Source: Fennellomyces sp. T-0311
Lineage: Eukaryota; Mucoromycota; Mucoromycetes; Mucorales; Lichtheimiaceae
Length of the DNA: 64,000 nt
NCBI GenBank assembly: GCA_025266875.1
Contig: JALLLT010000005.1
Span: 372,001-436,000 of the forward strand
Reading direction: 5' to 3'
This document shows, one piece after another, positions 57,613 to 64,000 of the stretch. Numbering within the stretch: the stretch's first letter is position 1; every line of letters starts with the position of its first letter. The notes beneath the pieces are model-generated. The model saw nothing but the letters and a program-made list of their open reading frames with translations, ran no database searches and had not been told where the DNA came from. The translations under genes and the position numbers were made by a program.

Positions 57613-60600
57613 ATGGACCCCCAAGACCCACAGCTCGAATCTCTCGATGGCGATGGCACCATGTCGTTGCACAGTTCCAACAACTCATCGCCGCCTGAAC
57701 AGTCCGAAGAAGTCATGGATTTGTTTTTGAACCAAGTTACAGATTACAATGCCCACCCATTGCCATTCAACCACCATGGTAAATGTTTCACCTCGCCACA
57801 ACTTTACCCCTTTTTCCGACCCAAAAAATATTATGCCTTGCCTTTCCATTAACACGCCATATTAGTATTGGACCCGGCGAGCGTGCTCGTTAGTCATGAC
57901 AAAGTCGATTCGGCACGCAACATGGCTCAGTTACCGCTCAACGACCAAGACTTAATGGAGCTTTCGACGGGCGACAGCGCCAAAGCGACGCAGCAACATG
58001 CCAAGCAGAAAGGCAAAGACGGCGGGTCGTCGCTATTGAATGTATGCCAACCTAATGACGACGAAATATAGAGTGAAAAAGAAAAACAGTAGAAAGCTCT
58101 ATATTTTTTGTCGCATTTTCCATGGGCTTTTGTCTCTGACCGCATCCTCTTATGTAGGCGTTTGCGAACCCGCTTCTGCATGCGATACCTATCCTGGCGA
58201 GAAACTGCCTGAACTTTGAAGATTTCCTTGCACAGGCTGCTCTTCACGGGTAAGAATTTCTTGTCCCGGCGATTCCCCATCGTTAACATGGGTGTATCTT
58301 TATTCTTCTTAGCCAAAATGGACTCCTCGGTCCCAAGCTTCAAAAGTCGGACGACGGCTCAACCTCGGATTATGCAGCTCCCGATAAACTGCTGCTGGAC
58401 CCTACCAAGGAGGCTTCCATGATGCTGTGAGTCGCTTTCTAAAATTTAGCCGCATTGTGTACTCATCCAACATTTGATTTTTAAAACAGGACGAATGGTA
58501 AAGTGGCAAGCCCTTACCACATTCGCGTGCTCGGGCTGCCCGAAACAGGTGCCAAATCTCGTGTGGAGACCCAGATCAAGGTGTGCGTGCAGTTAGTCAA
58601 CTCTACCACCAACGAGCTGGCCACAGATTGGTCTCATATGCGACTGCCCGAATTGATGGTTGCCAAGGAGAAGCTCAAGCGCAAGCATCAAAAGGGCAGC
58701 AGCCCGGCTGATGAGAATTCGGCGCTTGACGAGACCAAGATCCTCAAGCTTGAGGCGGCGGTGGTGTGCGATAGTCATCCGGATAATGAGATCATCATGT
58801 GCACCAGCTGTGTCCATCGAGAGGTTAGACATATATATACATGCACCAGAAATGGCTGGGGTTATTCACTCGCTTTCTTTTGTTTTATAGCGCAAACGGT
58901 TAAAACGCAAACGAGATAACAAAGTTGCACGGGCAGCCAAGAAGGAAGCAAGTGCTGCAAAGCTGGCTGCATTGTTTGCCAACGACCTGCCGGATTTGAG
59001 TGACGAAGAGGTGATGGCACAGGAACGACGAAAGATCTTGCTGTTCAATTGCAGCGAGTATGTCGAGTTCAACGACGGCGAGGCCACGTTGCCGACGCGG
59101 GTAACGTGCTACTGCCGCCATCACAGCGAAAAGACAGGCTTCAGGCAAGTTGTTTCTATATTTAATAGCGGAATAATTAAAAAAGCACGGGCGGATTTAA
59201 TTAACGCGATAAGGGGATATAGGCTTGTGTTCACTGTCAAGGACTCGCACAACCATGTCATTGCCATCGGACGATCGCCGCCCATCATGATCACCGACGA
59301 CCACAAGAGCAGCAAGGTGCAGATGACGGCGCGGAAACGAACGCGCAACGAGTACGATGCCAACAGCGTAACGGAAGTACCATCCAACTCTAAAAAGAAG
59401 GCAAACAACACCGGAGATGGCGAAACCGACTCGGGTGTATCGAGTCCCAGTCCGATGGTCTCCACGCCTCCCACTCCAACATCGCAAGTCGACGAATTGC
59501 CCAGCAGCCCGCAAGGCAGCAGCGCGTCGTCCTCCAAGACGCCTGCCGTCACGGCAGAACCGCTTTTAGAACCCCCCTCGTCATCCACCGGAAGCCAGAG
59601 CTTCCTGTCTCACATGCAGCATTACAACGATACCGTTCCAGAGATACCACAGGGCGAACTGTTTGACTTTTTAAACTCGGACGACATTAGCATGGACCAC
59701 TTAATATCATCCTCATCCTCCACTGCGGCCGCTGCCGCCAATGCCGTTGTCCCTCACAACCATCCTCGACCGGATCCTAATACCATTACTACTACTGAAC
59801 GGCCCTTACCCACCCCTTCCCATCGACGACGTACGCTTCCGACCGGCATGACGTGTGCACAGCAACAATGGCAAGCCACCAACATGTACGCCAAAATGCA
59901 ACAAAAGAATGCCGCAGAACGCGCCAAATCCAACGGAAGCAACCTGCCTCGACTGCATCGCCTGATCCCTTCCGAAGGCCCCATCTATGGAGGTTCCGAA
60001 GTCACTGTGCTCGGCGCCAACTTTTACGAAGGCTTGACTTGTCTTTTTGGCGAGAATCCAGCCATCCCGACACACTGTTGGAGCTCCAACACGTTGCTCT
60101 GCATCTTGCCGCCGGCTCCAGGTGCGGGGCCCGTTGTCGTGTCGTTCAAAGAGCATCCATTGATGCTTGAAGGGCAAGACGTGGTGCTCTTCACGTACTT
60201 TGACGAGAGCGATCGTGCGTTGATGGAACTGGCACTCCAAGTAGTGGGACTAAAGACCATGGGCAAGGTAGAAGATGCTCGACAAATTGCCATGCGGATT
60301 GTCCAAGGCGATGGCAACCATAGCAACAATAAAGACGGGTCGTTTGCCATGACAACCAGCACCAGGAAGATGAACACGCTTCGGATCGAGTACCGCGACA
60401 TGCTTACGCTCAAGGCGGCCATGGCGGTGTACGACAATGCACGCACGTTGTGTATCGGACGGCTGGAAGAGCAAGTGATTTCAGCGTTGGCAGCGGCGGT
60501 GCATCTGAAGAGTGCCAACTTTAGCGGCGAGTTATCGCTGACGAACCGCAACGAGCACAGTTTACTACACTTGGCGACGATCTGTGGATACGATCGACTG

Positions 60601-61050
60601 GTGAAGACGCTGGTGAAACTTGGATGCGACGTTGACCAGACGGACCACAACGGATTCACGGCATTGCATTTTGCGAGCTGGACTGGCAAAGTGGACATTG
60701 TCCAAGCTTTATTGGCCAAAGCCAACTTGGATGCGCGCAATATTATGGGCAAGACGCCCGAAAAGATGGCGTTGGAGGCGGGTCACAAGCATGTCATTGA
60801 GCTGTTCAGGCGGCTGCCTCGACGCCAGAGACGTCAGAAGAAGCGGAAACAAGATCAAGACGATGCTGTGCGTATACCACTCTCCGAATTCATTCCTTCC
60901 GAAGCGGTGGAGACTGCGCGGGCTGTTCTCCCCACGCGACTGACCGACATGCTGAGCACTTTCTACACTCTTTCAATCAACACCAACTGCGTCAAGAACC
61001 TGGGTGTGGCTGTTGGCCAAGTATACAATTTCATGTTGGATCCCTTTTGA
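57613..61050 (+). CDS. Mga2/Spt23-like transcription factor (IPT/TIG plus ankyrin repeats)
   Basis: Homologous to yeast Mga2 and Spt23, which activate the fatty-acid desaturase gene after proteasomal processing. Seven exons give 987 residues: 57613-57778, 57866-58041, 58158-58249, 58313-58426, 58490-58823, 58891-59144, 59223-61050. The N-terminus is acidic. Residues about 185-405 form the conserved DNA-binding-like block (SRVETQIKVCVQLVN, HPDNEIIMCTSCVHRERKR, SPPIMITDDHKSS). A Ser/Thr-rich linker leads to the IPT/TIG domain (about 619-705, PSEGPIYGGSEVTVLG) and ankyrin repeats (about 820-910, HNGFTALHFASWTGKVDIVQ). A basic cluster follows. No membrane segment is visible at the C-terminus, unlike yeast Mga2/Spt23, which are ER-anchored. 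Intron 59145-59222 has a GC donor and leaves the frame open if retained. Confidence 0.85.
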
Positions 61051-61260
61051 TTTACTCTATATTCCTCACTTTATGTCTTTTTTTTTTCTTTTATTTCCTC
61101 ATTGTGTTCGCCTATACCGTGTTTAATAAACTCTTTTTCTCTCTCTTCTCTCTCTCTTCCACTTTATATGCGGCGCTGTGCAGAGCGGAATTAAAGGCTG
61201 CGTTATTCAGCCTGCGTATTCAGCGAACGCGAGGGAAAGACAGCTTCCTTCTCTTTCACC

Positions 61261-63380
61261 ATGCGAATCGTTGTCACTACCGAAACCGATGATATTTATA
61301 ACCTCGAAATCGATAGTCAAATGGCTATTGAGGACCTAAAGGCCTTGCTCGAGACTGAAGTGAGCTCCCGTTGCCACCACTTGCAAAGAGTATATATATA
61401 TAAAAAGGTTACTGACTGTGCGATCCATCTTTAGTCTGGAATGCCGCCTGAGCAACAAGAGCTATTCCACAATGGCCGGCCACTCAGCGAAGCAAAGAAA
61501 TTACTAGAAGAATATGGAGTTGTGCAAGATGATCTAATCATGATGCGACGCAAACCAGGCGCCATGCCCAGGCATGTCAACTTTGTATTCCGCGCTTTAC
61601 ACTCTGGCTAATGACTGACCACAGCAATCCCAACTTTGATCTTATGCGTCAACATGTCTTGCGTGATCCTCGCTTACTGCAACAGCTAGCCAATGTAAGA
61701 AGCCTATGCATGTAAGGCGGCAACGTACTTATTCGCGTTTTTATTTTATTGTAAAAAGACGAATCCAGAGCTGGCGCGAGCTGCACTGAATGACCCGGCT
61801 CGGTTTTCATCGATGGTGCAGCAGCTGGAGCAAAACCGGAGAGCGGCGGAACAGCAGCGCATGGAGATGGCAAGTTTTTGTTAGAGGGAGAGAGAGGGGG
61901 GAGGTGAGCAGGAAAGGGCTTACATCATTTTCGTAAATCAGGTTGCTGCCAACCATGATCCGTTCGACATAGAAGCGCAGAAACGTATCGAGGATGCGAT
62001 TCGACAGGAGAACATTGCAGCCAACCTGGAAGCGGCGATGGAATACAATCCCGAGTCGTTTGCGCGCGTAAATGCTCAAAAGAAGAACAAAGAAAAATGC
62101 CGCGACTAACTCCGTTTGATTTTCAAGGTCACACGATTGTACATCAATGTGGAGATCAACGGCCACAAACTGGTTGCGCTGGTGGATTCCGGTGCACAGA
62201 GCACTGTCAGTGAGTATCCCAAATGCACGGCATGAGCCCGACGCACGGTTCTGAAAAGCAAGCGATAGTTAGCCCCGAGACGGCCGAGGCGTGTGGGTTG
62301 ATGCGGCTGGTAGACACTCGATTCAATGGCGTGGCGAAGGGTGTGGGCACGGCCAACATCACCGGGCGGATCCATAGCGCGCAGATGAAGCTGTCCAAAG
62401 ACTTTTTCATTGCGTGCTCGTTCATTGTGGTTGAAGGAAAGGGGTCCGAGCTGCTGTTTGGTCTTGACATGTTGAGGAGACACAGGGTAAAAAAAAGTGG
62501 TTCATCCCTTACGACGGCTGGCACTGACTTTTGGGACGGCAGGCGTGCATTGATCTTCGAAAAAATGCACTGACGTTCGACGACTGCGACATTCCGTTCT
62601 TGGCGGAACACGAGTTGCCTGAAAAGCAACGCATGATTGAAGTGAGTAATGATTCAAGGAGGGTATTGGGGGGCGGGGGAAGGTGCAACAGGAATCGGGC
62701 AAGTCATTCTATTGGGTGTGTGCGATTGGAAACGATCCACTGTCTTTGAAAAATTTAGCGTGGTTTGGGTTATTTCATCAACGGCGGCCCAGGGGTGTGC
62801 GATGGTAAAAAAGCAGAGGGCAGGCCGCCCCAGAGACGACTGACAGCCAAAGATGGCACGCGGCCGTTTATCCCAAATTTATGCGTGGAGGCACAATGAT
62901 GCGCCTCCTTCCCATATGTCACCCGCACTTTTTTGGAAGTCAGCAGCAGAAAGTGAACTAATTACACGAAAATATCTTGCAGATCCATGGCAGCGCCGAC
63001 GATGAAATGCCAGCCGAAGCACGAGTTGCTGGCAATCAGGCTGCTGCCAATGCCGCCGGCAGTTCAGGGATTGCGTTACCAGCAGCAGCAGCAGCAGCAC
63101 CCAAGCCAAAACAAGGTAATATTTCTCTGGCTTCCAATTAGCGTTCATGCTGACACGCATTGGCAGAATCCAAATACCCGGAGGATCACATCAAACTCCT
63201 CACGAATCTGGGTGTCAGCCGTCAGGTGAGGAGAACAATGACACATACACACAGAGAGAGAAAGAGAGAGAGAGAGTCATAGTAACGGGTTCATGGACTA
63301 TCTAATAGGAGGCCATCAATGCGTTGGACATGGCGTCAGGAAACCCAGACTTGGCCGCCAGCCTACTTTTCCAAAACTAA
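61261..63380 (+). CDS. DDI1: DDI1 ubiquitin-shuttle aspartyl protease
   Basis: Proteasome shuttle with a retroviral-type aspartyl protease fold. Eleven exons give 401 residues: 61261-61359, 61435-61571, 61625-61694, 61759-61869, 61942-62067, 62128-62209, 62269-62486, 62543-62641, 62983-63115, 63167-63225, 63309-63380. Order: ubiquitin-like domain (about 1-75); a helical region with [18 protein letters not shown] and [13 protein letters not shown]; the protease domain (about 182-300) with catalytic VDSGAQ (Asp201) and LLFGLDML; an Ala-rich linker; and a C-terminal UBA domain (about 361-399, [20 protein letters not shown]). Two introns (61572-61624, 61870-61941) have GC donors. One intron (62642-62982) is 341 bp, about five times the local norm. 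It lies 210 bp downstream of the Mga2-like gene. Confidence 0.95.
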
Positions 63381-63508
63381 CAGCTTCCCTTTTGCCCTTC
63401 TCCACTTTCGGCATTTTTTCCTTTCTTTTTGTTTTTTTTTTCCTTTCAACCACTTTAACCCCTCTCTCTCCTCATCTTGCTCAAAATAAAAACACGTCGT
63501 TTGGAAGA

Positions 63509-64000
63509 ATGGTTAGCAAACCTCTCTGGCCCCGCCCCGTCTGCCTGTTACTTATTGTTTGACAGAACACTGCGCGACACACCGCCGATCCGGAAGAGTA
63601 CTACAGCAAACATGAGCGCATAGGTAAATCAACCCCCCATGCTTGCCCGTCATTCGCGATGGCAACGGATACTGACGTTTGGCTCTGCAGGCAAAGGATC
63701 GTTTGGCGAAGTGTTTAAAGGGTAAGGAGATGAGCCAAAAAAAAAAAAGAAAAGGGGACGCGCATCACTAACGAGACCATGCTCAGCATTGACAAGCGAA
63801 CTCAAAAGCCTGTTGCCATTAAAATAATCGACCTCGAGAGCGCCGAAGATGAAATTGACGATATTCAGCAAGAGATTGCGATTCTTTCACAACTCGACTC
63901 GCAATATGTGACAAAGTAATATATCACGCACTCAGCTTAGAGAGCCGCTGCAGATGGTTTGTTTATTTCTTTCTTTATTTTATTCAGGTACCATGGCTCG
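63509..64000 (+). CDS. Ste20/GCK-type protein kinase, 3' end outside window
   Basis: N-terminus of a serine/threonine kinase of the germinal-centre-kinase branch (relatives: Mst3/STK24-25, fungal Nak1/Kic1/Sps1). Exons: 63509-63511, 63566-63623, 63691-63721, 63787-63915, 63988 onward. After DPEEYYSKHERIG come the glycine loop GKGSFGEVFKG, the ATP-lysine segment VAIKIIDLE, and helix C ending in EIDDIQQEIAILSQLDSQYV, then TKYHGS at the window edge. The first coding exon appears to be the ATG alone, followed by GTTAGC and a 54-bp intron. The exact start is therefore less certain than the kinase call. Confidence 0.85.

Noticed and set aside
61047..61292. Hydrophobic open frame as a missing membrane tail of the Mga2/Spt23-like protein
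   Set aside because: It overlaps the stop in another frame and its hydrophobicity comes from T-rich 3' flank sequence. There is no donor or acceptor pair that would add it in frame.

Overview
The window looks like nuclear DNA of a filamentous fungus of the Mucoromycota, most likely Mucorales. The support is a Rhizomucor/Rhizopus-type class 3 lipase, dense short introns of about 47-116 bp with CTAAC/CTAAT branch sites, and decayed transposon families of the kind found in these fungi. This placement is an inference from gene content. I joined about 87 introns by hand from splice signals, phase and protein-family continuity; every complete gene model sums to an exact multiple of three.

Layout. 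1-4161: a 5'-truncated P-glycoprotein-type ABC exporter. 4.2-6.7 kb: mostly empty, with a LINE scrap. 6737-8692: monocarboxylate-type MFS transporter 1. 9603-10968 (minus): secreted lipase. 14740-15606 (minus): C2H2 zinc-finger gene built from duplicated exon modules. 19466-21384: MFS transporter 2, a paralog of the first. 22193-25710: proteasome subunit RPN2. 26.2-32.5 kb: an accessory island with a frameshifted transposase-like gene, a GCR1_C-domain Crypton-like remnant, a 1.4 kb element with terminal inverted repeats, and an unknown zinc-binding-like protein. 32943-35229: dihydroxy-acid dehydratase (ILV3). 35710-36756 (minus): EamA/DMT transporter. 38058-40162: TPR/F-box/LRR protein, with a dead paralog at 44.2-45.6 kb. 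42.0-43.5 kb: a frameshifted nuclease-like orphan. 48301-52438: a complete ABC exporter, paralog of the first. 52.7-53.8 kb: a 1.1 kb element with 242-bp inverted repeats carrying a nested pogo-like MITE. 56.1-64.0 kb: a compact housekeeping run of eIF3g, an Mga2/Spt23-like factor, DDI1 and the start of a Ste20-type kinase, all on the plus strand.

Functionally the window is ordinary housekeeping (protein turnover by RPN2 and DDI1, translation initiation by eIF3g, branched-chain amino acid synthesis by ILV3, lipid regulation by the Mga2-like factor) interleaved with duplicated transporters and decaying mobile DNA. The most unusual signal is in splicing. Both MFS paralogs need a 2-nucleotide exon (GG) between two full introns to stay in frame, and four introns use GC-AG borders, two of them in DDI1. 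The two ABC genes also show tracts of near-identity, including intron sequence, that suggest recent gene conversion.
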